A stretch of DNA of 64,000 nt from Candidatus Marimicrobium litorale (GTDB lineage Bacteria; Pseudomonadota; Gammaproteobacteria; Pseudomonadales; Halieaceae), in the NCBI RefSeq assembly GCF_026262645.1, contig NZ_SHNO01000001.1, positions 3,534,001-3,598,000 of the forward strand, given 5' to 3'. The translations under genes and the position numbers were made by a program. The notes below the pieces were generated by a model. It worked only from the letters and a program-made list of their open reading frames with translations, had not been told where the DNA came from and did not search any database. Shown piece after piece: positions 1-8,151 of this stretch (the first letter of the stretch is position 1; each line of letters starts with the position of its first letter).

Positions 1-477
1 GTCGATGATGGAGCCTACAAAATCGCCCTCGCCAACGAGCAGGACCCTCACGTTGACGAGGTTACCGCGTGAAAAAAAGGAGCTAAGATTAGCGGCGCAC
101 CAGCGCAATGAAAACAGGATGATGATTGAGTAGATCAACCAGTAGCCCATCCACAAGCGCGAAAACTCTGAGGTTGACTTGGTCAAGGTTCCAATGAACA
201 TAAGGATTACGGCGACAGCCATCAGGCCGGGAATGAGGTTGCCTGTATGGCGCCAGTGCAGTCTGCCTCTCCAAGAGCGATATGCGCCGGTTACGGGTAA
301 TAATATCAGTACTAATCCGGCACCTAGAATCACAACAGACAGGTAGTCTAGAGGCATGTCCCATTTGGACCAGCGCGTAAAATAGGCCAGCCAGCCAGCC
401 AACGCTATCAGAAGTCCATCAGCTAAAGCCGCGAAAGAGCTGGTCGAGGATGATGTGTTGTTGGTACTAAACGTCAT
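1..477 (-). CDS. Polyprenyl-phosphate sugar-1-phosphate transferase, N-terminal part (runs off window)
   Basis: Reading the minus strand from an ATG at 475-477 gives 159 uninterrupted codons reaching base 1, so the gene continues outside the window. The visible part has about four hydrophobic helices (residues roughly 14-31, 42-62, 85-105, 112-130). It then enters a Rossmann-like strand with VLLVGEGDF, the start of the nucleotide-binding-like domain of the WcaJ/WbaP-type family. Members transfer a sugar phosphate from a nucleotide sugar to undecaprenyl phosphate in the inner membrane and so start exopolysaccharide repeat units. The catalytic C-terminal domain is not visible, so the assignment rests on topology, this motif and the glycosyltransferases nearby. 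Confidence 0.68.
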   Translation of the reverse strand, partial: MTFSTNNTSSSTSSFAALADGLLIALAGWLAYFTRWSKWDMPLDYLSVVILGAGLVLILLPVTGAYRSWRGRLHWRHTGNLIPGLMAVAVILMFIGTLTKSTSEFSRLWMGYWLIYSIIILFSLRWCAANLSSFFSRGNLVNVRVLLVGEGDFVGSIID

Positions 478-756
478 GGCATAGCGAGGAACGGCGGCGG
501 GGTATTACATAGTATAAACACAGGGTGCGCGCCTGGCTCGTCGAATGCGCTGTTGGCAATTTCCTCGCAAATTTCTGCATTATTCGCTGCCAAGGTTAGC
601 CTTGCCTCCTTGTTGACATTGACATAGTGAAATTTGGAATCTGGCGGCCTGTTATTTTAGCAAGGCAGCGGCAGAACAGAATTGTATCACCTATCAATTC
701 AAGCGGTGTTGATTTAACTGTTCAAGATCGAAAATCCGATCTACGCATTCAGGTGT

Positions 757-960
757 GGGCACTGACAGATGCGGACAATTTAGCGTCGCCAGCTGCTGAA
801 ATCGGCTGATGAAACCCTATAAACACTACCGATTGGCGCGAAATATCATCGCTTGCGTTATCTGGCGCAATTATAGAGCCAATCCAAATCACCGTGATAA
901 AGAGGAAGTTTGGGCTGAGCGCGGCGTTATGATCAGTCGATAAGCCATTAGCCTATTCAG
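757..960 (+). mobile_element. IS6-family remnant, transposase N-terminus
   Basis: Translation from the ATG near 809 gives a diverged but in-frame version of the IS6-type transposase start seen repeatedly in this window (Y-K-H-Y-R, then N-H-R-D, then A-E-R-G-V). It ends after about 45 codons at a TAA. The 50 bases upstream are a poor match to the left end of the better copies. Nothing catalytic survives. No other gene is evident between 478 and 1179. Confidence 0.65.
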
Positions 961-1087
961 CGTTCAGTGTGGTGGCCTCTGCTCACCAAGGCTGAGGCTA
1001 TGGCGGTATCGAGGGATGCGGAGGTTCAGGTTCGTGCCGTCCGGGGGTATGTTCCGCTGCGCACAGCAAATAGAGGATGTAATCTTC

Positions 1088-1121
1088 CCGCCCCTAGCAA
1101 GTATGCTCTGCATAGGGGCGG
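1088..1121. other. Hairpin downstream of the DUF6817 gene
   Basis: A 9-bp perfect inverted repeat (CCGCCCCTA / TAGGGGCGG) with a 16-base loop lies about 60 bases past the end of the minus-strand gene ending at 1180. There is no T tract on either side, so it is not a standard intrinsic terminator. It could slow 3' decay of the operon message. Confidence 0.35.
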
Positions 1122-1179
1122 CGATAGTGCTCGATTGCCTTGCTTTAGCGTTGTCAGTTACCACAGATTTATTGCATGT

Positions 1180-1932
1180 TCATGCAGATTGCTGTTTTCG
1201 TATTCGACGAACAAGCGCTTTTTCCAGCCGCGGAAGCAATCGTCTCTTGGCAGTTGGTGGTAGATACAAAGCTGAAAAACCGCTTGAATCTGCCCACTTT
1301 ACATTTAAGAGGGCTTGATTAAACTGCTCGAATTCATTTTTCAAATCTGAGGCCAATTCTGGCCAATCGGCGCGTTCGGCGAGAGTGAGGATTTTCGCCT
1401 GCATACCCAGTTTGGCTATCTGATCTGCCTTCGTATTACGCTCGGCGATCATGCCGTTATCAAGGAAATCTTCCCGCTCGTTTGCCAATCTAATGCGAAT
1501 GGTTGTTTTTTGTTCGACTGGCAGTCGGTGCCAATCCTCCACATAGGTATGTATGTGGTGCGCCTTCCAGTCTAGTCGCGCATAGAGATAGACCAGCTTT
1601 TCCGCCTGCTCACCGATGTGATCGGTTAAGAATTGGCGTTGCCTGCGCGAGCCTTTTTGCCCTGAATGAAAACCGAAGTCTCCCTGTGTGTAAGCGGCGT
1701 GCATCAGTCCAGCCAAAATCATATCCACGGGACAGTGGTGCGAAGCAAGTATGCTTGCTGTACCTATAAGATGGCAAATAAAGGGCTTTCCGGAGCCACG
1801 GTGCAGGCCCGAGAACATTGGAATTGCAGTTTGATAAGCGCGCTCAACGCGAGCGATATCCGACTCGAGATAGCTCAGAGCCCGCATTTGACGAACTAAT
1901 TGTAAATTTGTCTGCGCGTAGTCAAATGTCAT
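1180..1932 (-). CDS. DUF6817-like (HD-related) protein of a polysaccharide locus
   Basis: This 250-residue soluble protein has an N-terminal helical segment with H54, paired histidines at 65-66 and GLMHAAYTQGDFG around residues 76-87. This resembles DUF6817 proteins, which look like HD-domain phosphohydrolases whose Asp has been lost (HAAY in place of HD). No enzymatic activity is established for the family, and none should be assumed. It starts 3 bases after the stop of the upstream glycosyltransferase and is surely co-transcribed with it. Such genes often sit in surface-glycan loci, which fits the partial sugar transferase and the two glycosyltransferases here. Confidence 0.6.
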   Translation of the reverse strand: MTFDYAQTNLQLVRQMRALSYLESDIARVERAYQTAIPMFSGLHRGSGKPFICHLIGTASILASHHCPVDMILAGLMHAAYTQGDFGFHSGQKGSRRQRQFLTDHIGEQAEKLVYLYARLDWKAHHIHTYVEDWHRLPVEQKTTIRIRLANEREDFLDNGMIAERNTKADQIAKLGMQAKILTLAERADWPELASDLKNEFEQFNQALLNVKWADSSGFSALYLPPTAKRRLLPRLEKALVRRIRKQQSA

Positions 1933-1935
1933 ACA

Positions 1936-2943
1936 TTAACGCGGGACTTGAGCGCGGAGAAGGCCACGCTCACGTAGCATTGTGCTAACCCATCGCCTAC
2001 CGACCACTGGCAGGTTTTTTCTTAGCCACGATTTCTGAGATTGGCTGAATAGTTGGCGATGTTTTGCTGTCCATCGCGCCATTCGTTGAAGCGATTCGTC
2101 GTCTGGTCTCAGTACCCATTTTTTGCGCATTTCTTCAAGTGAGCGGTTGGACCACTCCTCACTCCATCGCAGTTCGAAAAATTTTCGATCCATGTCATCA
2201 AAGGCCGTCGCGGTGTCATAACGTACGATTGAACGCGGCTCAAAGTAAACATCGCCACCAGCTAAACGGATGTCGCGAGCTAAATCGAGATGCTCACCAA
2301 GCGATAAGAGGTTGTTGTTCAGAAATTCACGTTGCTCAAAGGCGCTTGTGCGCAATAAAACGCAGTGAAACTCGAAGGCGCCAACTGGCTCACGCTTTAG
2401 CTTCTTTCGAATGCTACGCAGTGGTGACATCATGTAGCGGTGACGTTGCGCCACTTTGACACTCCCGTCTTCCAGTTCTATTTCTGTAAAGTCGCCTCCG
2501 GCCATATGAATGACGCGAAGCGCCGCGATGCCTTCAAGAATAATGGGTCCCACTGCCCATGCGCCCGTTGCTTCGGCACAGTCGATCAGTGGTGGAAGCC
2601 ACCCTTTATCTACATATAAATCGTTGTCGGCAAACACAACGTAAGGCGTATTGGCAATAGAAAGCGCGCGATTTCGAGCGCGATTTGGAGGCAGATATTC
2701 ATCAATTCTTATGTAGTCGAAACCGTACTCTGCACACGTAGCGGCGATAGATTGCCCAATATGGGCGGGAGAATTGGCATCGATGTAGACGAGATGATAA
2801 GGAAATTCGGTGTTGGCTATGATATTGCGCAGCGAGGAGAGGGCAGTGCTGAATCGCTCGCGTGGAGTGATACAGATTGTTACCTTGATGTCGTCTGCCT
2901 GCTTCATAGCTGTCCAGTTTTTGCGGAGGCGGCGGCCAAACAT
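1936..2943 (-). CDS. Glycosyltransferase family 2
   Basis: The GT-A fold starts with KVTICITPRERF, followed by a nucleotide-sugar-binding half and the acidic metal motif ADNDLY, in the position of the DxD of inverting GT2 enzymes. It should transfer a sugar from a nucleotide donor to a lipid-linked glycan on the cytoplasmic face; donor and acceptor cannot be read. The C-terminal 80 residues are basic and tryptophan-rich, compatible with membrane association. The start is uncertain: GTG 2973, ATG 2943 and ATG 2907 are all in frame. The ATG at 2943 is listed because the catalytic core begins about 15 residues after the third option and no site has a clear ribosome-binding sequence. Confidence 0.82.
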   Translation of the reverse strand: MFGRRLRKNWTAMKQADDIKVTICITPRERFSTALSSLRNIIANTEFPYHLVYIDANSPAHIGQSIAATCAEYGFDYIRIDEYLPPNRARNRALSIANTPYVVFADNDLYVDKGWLPPLIDCAEATGAWAVGPIILEGIAALRVIHMAGGDFTEIELEDGSVKVAQRHRYMMSPLRSIRKKLKREPVGAFEFHCVLLRTSAFEQREFLNNNLLSLGEHLDLARDIRLAGGDVYFEPRSIVRYDTATAFDDMDRKFFELRWSEEWSNRSLEEMRKKWVLRPDDESLQRMARWTAKHRQLFSQSQKSWLRKNLPVVGRRWVSTMLRERGLLRAQVPR

Positions 2944-3059
2944 CAAGGTATCAAATTCTGTATAAGCGTGCACTCAAATTGGACATGAGGGCTTCTAGTT
3001 TAATGGGTGTGCTAGGGTGCTTGTAAGAAGAAAATGAGAATACAGGAGTGGGCACGTTC

Positions 3060-3992
3060 ATGGTGCACTTGCAGATGAATGGCTTTATAGCCGACAACCT
3101 TTACCAATACGTAATCGCCAGGCTTATCGCCGAAGAGCTGGGGTTCCAGCTGGAAGTCAGTCATTCCAAGGGAAAAGGGGGCGTTAATGCGCAGGAGCTG
3201 GATGAGTTGCTTTCCCATTGTACAGACGCACCGCTCAGTATCGTCGGTGACCGCTATGCAGAGCCAGTGGACTATGCCGCCCACGAATCCAACACTGCAT
3301 TTGATGGCTTTCACCTTGATTTAGCCGCTATTTTCGCTGACAAATCGCCCCGACGACTGGAAATTCGTGGCTATTTTCAAAACTATACGCTGCTGCGCCC
3401 GTACAAAGCGAGGATACGCCGCTGGTTCGATATGCCGGTATTCAGCGGCCATTACGAGATTCAGCCAGGTGATCTTTTGGCCCACATACGCTGGGGCGAT
3501 ATGGTGGTTTTTGATCTGGCTATGAGCCTCAGTTTTTACTCAGATCTGCTGCAGCGATTGGAATTTGAGCGTTTGTTTGTTTGCGGATGCGGTATTAGTG
3601 AGGAAGTGCGGGAGGCGCTGGAGCCATTTTCTCCTATCTATGTTCAGGGCACGCCGGCGGAAGATTTTCGTTTCATGCTTGGCTTCAATCGCATCATACA
3701 GTCGAACAGTGGCTTCGCCTGGTGGGCTGGCTTTCTGTCCTCGGCGAGCGAAATTTACTGTCCGCTCATGGGTCAAAACGAACGCACGGACCATTCCGCA
3801 GCGACCCTGCGTGATCTGCGGGTGGACGACGAAGACCGCTACCACTACGTCGAGGATGTTCCATATCTGGAAAGAGACTACACACTCAGGGATGTTCTGG
3901 CCTCGCGGGACCAACTGCGCAAGAAACGCATAGCGAGCTCGATTCGACAATTGGCGGCACAAGCACTTAGGAAACTGCTTTTTCTACGATGA
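3060..3992 (+). CDS. GT11-like fucosyltransferase-family glycosyltransferase
   Basis: Two hallmarks of the alpha-1,2-fucosyltransferase (GT11/GT37) superfamily are present. One is HIRWGD near residue 141, the donor-binding HxRxGD. The other is SNSGFAWWAGFLS near residue 214, the SNSxFSWWA motif. Length (about 310) is normal for bacterial GT11. The enzyme would add a deoxyhexose, probably fucose from GDP-fucose, to a surface glycan, although GDP-fucose synthesis genes are not in view. An AGGAG at 3044-3048 supports the ATG at 3060 over the GTG at 3048. It is divergent from the GT2/DUF6817 pair and convergent with the hydrolase at 4122. Confidence 0.78.
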   Translation: MVHLQMNGFIADNLYQYVIARLIAEELGFQLEVSHSKGKGGVNAQELDELLSHCTDAPLSIVGDRYAEPVDYAAHESNTAFDGFHLDLAAIFADKSPRRLEIRGYFQNYTLLRPYKARIRRWFDMPVFSGHYEIQPGDLLAHIRWGDMVVFDLAMSLSFYSDLLQRLEFERLFVCGCGISEEVREALEPFSPIYVQGTPAEDFRFMLGFNRIIQSNSGFAWWAGFLSSASEIYCPLMGQNERTDHSAATLRDLRVDDEDRYHYVEDVPYLERDYTLRDVLASRDQLRKKRIASSIRQLAAQALRKLLFLR

Positions 3993-4121
3993 TCCCCGTA
4001 CCCGACGGGACTGCCAAGTGCCGCCATTTTTGCGCAAAACACGAATACTCAAAGGGTATAACGTAGGCTACTAACGCTCAGTGGGCTTCGTGGCTCCAGC
4101 CTATGACCTTGAGTTATTTTG

Positions 4122-5135
4122 TCAGTCCCCACCAGGGTAATCACTTCGCTCACTGTATGTATTGATATGCTTCAGCAGCAACCGACTTACCGCTTCCGGA
4201 GCGATATCTGTAACCCAGTGATTCACGCCTTCCAGGATTTCGAACTCATAGGGGCCGTCAACAAAATTTGCCGTTAACATAGCACCGTCAGGGCCCAGTG
4301 CCGCATCTTCGTCACTCCAGATAAACATGGTGGGCAAGTCTATCTGGCTAACAACCAACGACGATCCAAAAGTCAGGGCACGATACCAATTCAGAGCTGC
4401 CGACAACGCGTCAGGCGTGCCCAAAGCTGCCAGATAGACCGCTATATCCTCCTCATCAACCCCGCTGTAAATTGCACGCAGCAATTGCGCATCGTTTGCC
4501 AGCAGCAAGTCCTGTGAATTCGGGGTCTGGAAGAATTCAATATAGCTGGAGCGTTGCGCCTGATCCGAGTTGTTGTCCAGCAACGCCTGGGCGAAGGCCA
4601 GCGGGTGAGGTACGGATATGGGGTTTAAACTGATCAGCCTTTCGGGATGGTTGCCCCCAACCGCCCAGGTTACGTTCGCCCCCCAGTCGTGACCTACGAG
4701 ATGAAAACGCTCAAAACCCAGTTGATCCGCCATTGCAATCACGTCTTCCACCAGGTACTGCACGCTGTACTGCTCGATCGTGGCTGGCCTGGCACGGGGC
4801 GAGTAGCCTCGCTGGTCCGGTGCCACGGCATAGTAGCCCGCGGCTCCAAGGGCGCGCACCTGGTGTTCAAACTGGTGGGATGTCGAAGGAAAGCCATGCA
4901 GTAGCATTACGGGCTCGCCAGTGGCAGGGCCCGCGGCTATTGCGTCAAACACAAGCTCGTCGACCGTGATCTCAATCTGGCGAATCTCTCCCCATAACGC
5001 CGGAGCCAGACCGGATTCGTCGCCATCATTGGTGTCGGAGCATGCCGTGAGGAATGTTGCGACCGCCACCAGCACCGGTAATGTGCGGCGCATGTAGTAC
5101 TGCATAGACAGGCCGACTTTACGAATTGTTGCCAT
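4122..5135 (-). CDS. Lipoprotein alpha/beta hydrolase, epoxide hydrolase-like
   Basis: A lipoprotein signal with lipobox TFLTAC is followed by a full alpha/beta hydrolase fold. HGFPST carries the oxyanion-hole residues (near residue 80). VGHDWGA carries an aspartate nucleophile (about D150), typical of epoxide hydrolases and haloalkane dehalogenases rather than serine esterases. A distal GVNHW supplies the histidine. A two-tyrosine lid is not certain, so substrate class is open. It should act in the periplasm, tethered to a membrane. The start at 5135 has GGGGAG unusually close (2 bases); the ATG at 5105 is an alternative. It may be translationally coupled to a short upstream frame at 5119-5361. 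Confidence 0.82.
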   Translation of the reverse strand: MATIRKVGLSMQYYMRRTLPVLVAVATFLTACSDTNDGDESGLAPALWGEIRQIEITVDELVFDAIAAGPATGEPVMLLHGFPSTSHQFEHQVRALGAAGYYAVAPDQRGYSPRARPATIEQYSVQYLVEDVIAMADQLGFERFHLVGHDWGANVTWAVGGNHPERLISLNPISVPHPLAFAQALLDNNSDQAQRSSYIEFFQTPNSQDLLLANDAQLLRAIYSGVDEEDIAVYLAALGTPDALSAALNWYRALTFGSSLVVSQIDLPTMFIWSDEDAALGPDGAMLTANFVDGPYEFEILEGVNHWVTDIAPEAVSRLLLKHINTYSERSDYPGGD

Positions 5136-5361
5136 AACTCCCCGCTCTCATCATCTCTTGCTGGAACAAATATCTGGTGTGGGGCCAAGTATAGGTAAGA
5201 TAAAAGAGATAATGGAAAGAAAACCACTCGCGCCAATAGGCTATTTGCCGCAATGATGTGGCTAAATCATCCTTAATCAGCTCAAAATCGCGCCCGTATC
5301 GGTTCTTCCACAGATCTTTTACATGCAGGCCTGAGTAGAAGCATACAGAAACTTGTACCAT
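5119..5361 (-). CDS. Possible small protein upstream of the hydrolase
   Basis: An 80-codon open frame, rich in W, Y and F with a hydrophobic stretch near residues 43-57 (FHYLFYLTYTW), overlaps the start of the hydrolase gene by 17 bases. Composition looks more protein-like than the frames around it. No family is recognised and no clear ribosome-binding site precedes it. It could instead be the tail of an eroded gene. Confidence 0.25.
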   Translation of the reverse strand: MVQVSVCFYSGLHVKDLWKNRYGRDFELIKDDLATSLRQIAYWREWFSFHYLFYLTYTWPHTRYLFQQEMMRAGSYGNNS

Positions 5362-5488
5362 CCATTGTTCAATGGCGTCCCTGCTGGTTGCGCTGTGAAC
5401 TCGCGGACTCCCCTCCGGCGAAATGAGGCAATGTCTCGCGTGGCACACTGGTTGAGGGTGCCTTACGCCGATCCACAAACGAGACTCT

Positions 5489-5833
5489 CTAGAACGGAAT
5501 GTCATCATCCTCAAAATCAGAGGGTGTCGGAAAAGACGGCTCCTCTGCCGGAGGTGCCGTTTCATCGCCCCCGGTGACTACTTTCCAGCCTTGGAGATTG
5601 TTGTAATACCTGCCATTGTATTCGCGGCCACGGATGTCAAAGCTCACGGTGATTTCCTGCTCTGGCTCGAGGGCGTCCAACAAGGCAGCCTTATCCTGGA
5701 CGAATTCCAGATTAATTTCTTGGGGGTACTTACCGTCTTCCACGATGACTACCATCTCACGTTTGGTGAAACCGCTGTCGAAGGTCTTGGGTTCCTGAAT
5801 GAGCTTGATCTTACCCGTTAGCTCATAGGCCAT
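5489..5833 (-). CDS. DUF3127 OB-fold protein with SSB-like acidic tip
   Basis: The 114-residue protein begins MAYELTGKIKLI and matches the DUF3127 pattern (beta-rich, with EMVVIVEDGKYPQEI). It ends in EDDDIPF, nearly identical to the C-terminal tip by which single-stranded-DNA-binding protein recruits partner enzymes. By analogy it may contact the same replication and repair partners, but neither DNA binding nor partners can be shown from sequence. AGGGAG lies 6 bases before the chosen ATG; an upstream in-frame start at 5869 lacks one. It is monocistronic. Confidence 0.8.
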   Translation of the reverse strand: MAYELTGKIKLIQEPKTFDSGFTKREMVVIVEDGKYPQEINLEFVQDKAALLDALEPEQEITVSFDIRGREYNGRYYNNLQGWKVVTGGDETAPPAEEPSFPTPSDFEDDDIPF

Positions 5834-6159
5834 GGGATTCTCCCTTGATAAATGATTCACGCCGTTCAAGAATGGACGATGGGAGGCGTTTCGTGCACCC
5901 CTCCACTTCTATTGTTGAACCTCTGCCAATAGTCGGATGCTCTCTTGCGTAGAAAGCCTATAAAAATAAACAATGTGTTGGGTGCAGAAAAACACCAGTG
6001 ACAGCGACCGCCCGTCTTCGACCGCTGAATATAAGTTGAGAGTATACAGGCCTGTGAGGGCAGGTCGTTGAAAAAGTGTGGCGAATTTATTCAGCCGAGT
6101 CGGGGAGAGGAGCCAAGTTCGAATGTGTGCCGAAAGCGATCTGTGATGTTGGGGGAGGG

Positions 6160-6435
6160 TGAGTGCACGAAGTCGTGGAATTCCAGGCGATTGCACAGAT
6201 CGAACTACCGCACTCCCGAAGTGTCGGACGAGGGCCGAACGATCGCTCGAGGCGACCACAGTGAGGGTGTGGGAGATGCGAAGGTTCAAATCTATCAGGC
6301 AGGCTCAGAGATTCGTGACTGCCCATGCTGCATTTCAGAATCTATTCAATCTCAGCTGACACCCCGTCATTGCGCGACATTATCGGAACCTCAGCATCAG
6401 TGCGCTCTGCGATTGGAGTGGGGTGGAGGCCTGAT
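6160..6435 (+). mobile_element. IS6-family remnant, transposase C-terminus
   Basis: Frameshifted pieces of the transposase tail are readable, most clearly MRRFKSIRQAQRF followed by F-V-T-A-H-A-A and N-L-F-N-L at 6276-6358. A degraded match to the D-L-R-V-S-A region follows. The N-terminal half and both ends are missing or unreadable. It fills most of the gap 5870-6616, which otherwise holds only short frames without support. Confidence 0.72.
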
Positions 6436-6616
6436 CTCTCGAGGTTGAAATCCCATCGAAACAGACACTTAACAGGTCAGTATTTAATTACCTATTACAA
6501 AAAATAGGACTGTGGCCGTATCTCTGGTAGCGAGCGCCTTCCCAAACCCAACACTGGAAGGTTAGGTATCATCCCCTGTACTATCTACTGCCCACGTATT
6601 ATCGGTAAGACAATAA

Positions 6617-7783
6617 ATGCAGAAAAACAGTGCGCCTATTACAGAGTTCACCATCGACATCTCCGACGCTGAGATCGATGACCTAAAGCGCCGACTCGCT
6701 TTCACGCGCTGGCCCGATCAAATACCGGGAACCGATTGGCGCTACGGTGCAAAGACTGAATACATCCGGTCTCTTTGTGACTATTGGCGCAACGAATACG
6801 ATTGGCGCAAACACGAGACACGACTCAATCGTTTTCCTCAGTTTAGGACGGAAATTGCGGGAACCGATATTCATTTCGTGCATGTTGAGTCAAAACATGC
6901 AGACGCGACGCCGCTGCTAATTAGCCATGGTTGGCCGGGGACCTTTGTAGAGTTTCTGCACGTCATTGACCCGCTCGTGAACCCCGAGGCGCATGGTGGA
7001 ACCGCCGATAATGCGTTCCATGTTGTCTGCCCGTCACTGCCGGGTTACGGTTTTTCCGGCACCACAACGACAGAACAGATAGATACGCTGGCGATTGGCG
7101 AAGCATTTGCCCAACTCATGGCGCGCTTGGGGTACTCAAAGTACATAGCACAGGGTGGCGACTGGGGTGCGCTTATCACGTCCAATATCGGTTGTATCGA
7201 TGCGGAGCACCTTTACGGCATCCATCTCAATATGCCTTTTGGGTTCCCCACGACCGCCGATCCCAACGAGGGCTTATCTGCTTCGGAGATTGCTGATCTG
7301 GCAACCATGGCACACTTTGAGCAGATGGAAACCGGCTATCAGAAAATTCAGGGAACCAAGCCACAAACTCTGGGCGTAGGCCTCAATGATTCACCGGCCG
7401 GGCTCTGCGCCTGGATTACAGAAAAATTTCATAGCTGGATGGATTGCGATGGCGATATCGAGTCGGTTCTCGATAAGGATGATCTGCTCACCAATATTTC
7501 CATTTATTGGTTCACGCAAAGCATTTGCTCTTCAACGCGACTGTACTACGAGGTAACACAGAACCCCAGACTGAAGTTTCTTGAAGCCCCCGTCGCTGTA
7601 CCCACCGGAGTGGCGCGCTTTCCCAAGGAGTTAATGTTGTTCCCGCGGCTGTGGTGCGACAACGTTTACAGCGATATCGTGCAGTGGAACACGTTCGAAA
7701 AGGGTGGGCATTTCGCGGCGCTGGAACGCCCCGCGGAATTTGTAGACGAGATTCGCACCTTCGCCGCCAACGTTGTGCGCTGA
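6617..7783 (+). CDS. Microsomal-type epoxide hydrolase (EHN domain)
   Basis: The first 110 residues are the epoxide hydrolase N-terminal (EHN) domain, including RWPDQIPGTDWRYG. An alpha/beta hydrolase core follows with HGWPG (oxyanion hole, about 104), GGDWGA (nucleophile about D182) and KGGHFAALE (catalytic about H365). The length of 388 matches bacterial homologues. The enzyme converts an epoxide to a vicinal diol through an aspartyl ester. There is no signal peptide, so it is cytoplasmic. It stands alone between IS6 remnants (6160-6435 and 7800-7850), which suggests it arrived or was isolated as a cassette. Natural substrate unknown. Confidence 0.9.
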   Translation: MQKNSAPITEFTIDISDAEIDDLKRRLAFTRWPDQIPGTDWRYGAKTEYIRSLCDYWRNEYDWRKHETRLNRFPQFRTEIAGTDIHFVHVESKHADATPLLISHGWPGTFVEFLHVIDPLVNPEAHGGTADNAFHVVCPSLPGYGFSGTTTTEQIDTLAIGEAFAQLMARLGYSKYIAQGGDWGALITSNIGCIDAEHLYGIHLNMPFGFPTTADPNEGLSASEIADLATMAHFEQMETGYQKIQGTKPQTLGVGLNDSPAGLCAWITEKFHSWMDCDGDIESVLDKDDLLTNISIYWFTQSICSSTRLYYEVTQNPRLKFLEAPVAVPTGVARFPKELMLFPRLWCDNVYSDIVQWNTFEKGGHFAALERPAEFVDEIRTFAANVVR

Positions 7784-7799
7784 CGATAATCAGGCAAAT

Positions 7800-7850
7800 C
7801 GTACTGCCAAGTTAAACCGATGAATTGGCTAGAATCGGCAAATGAACGAT
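7800..7850 (+). mobile_element. IS6-family left-end remnant
   Basis: GTACTGCCAAGTTAA followed by a tail like AATTGxxAGAATCG and an ATGAAC matches the left end of the better copies in this window, 17 bases past the epoxide hydrolase stop. The transposase itself is not readable beyond the first codons. Confidence 0.6.
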
Positions 7851-7939
7851 ACTAACAAGCTAACGTGACGTCATGGGCCTATGGGTTGGAGCTACAAAAA
7901 CAACGTTCAGGCAACCATAACTTCGTTATCGGCACCGAA

Positions 7940-8013
7940 TTTTGGCTCACTCCACTAAATTATTTGTTCGAGGTCATCACTTTTCGAGCAAAAATAAGTT
8001 AACGTGGCCGGTT
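7940..8013. repeat. Unclassified repeat block, copy A
   Basis: About 75 bases share roughly two thirds identity with 11983-12058 (shared core: TTTTGGCTC, then CACTT and CGAGC). Both lie near IS left- or right-end sequences, so this may be a third piece of a mobile element. The remainder of 7851-8151 holds nothing I can identify. Confidence 0.35.
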
Positions 8014-8151
8014 CACCGTATAGCGCCATCAGGGCCAGATCGGCAATGCGTTTAGATCATTGCGGCGGCTGGCACGGCGTTTATGTTTACCGGGTGTTTT
8101 GTTACTGATCGTGTTGATTGTGATGCATTGTCACGCAGTAGAACGCTTACG

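Noticed and set aside
627-809. Short plus-strand frame before the first IS6 remnant
   Set aside because: No ribosome-binding site, no protein-like composition, and it runs into the decayed IS left end.
967-1318. Two overlapping plus-strand frames opposite the DUF6817 gene
   Set aside because: They are antisense to or downstream of a convincing gene and show no family features.
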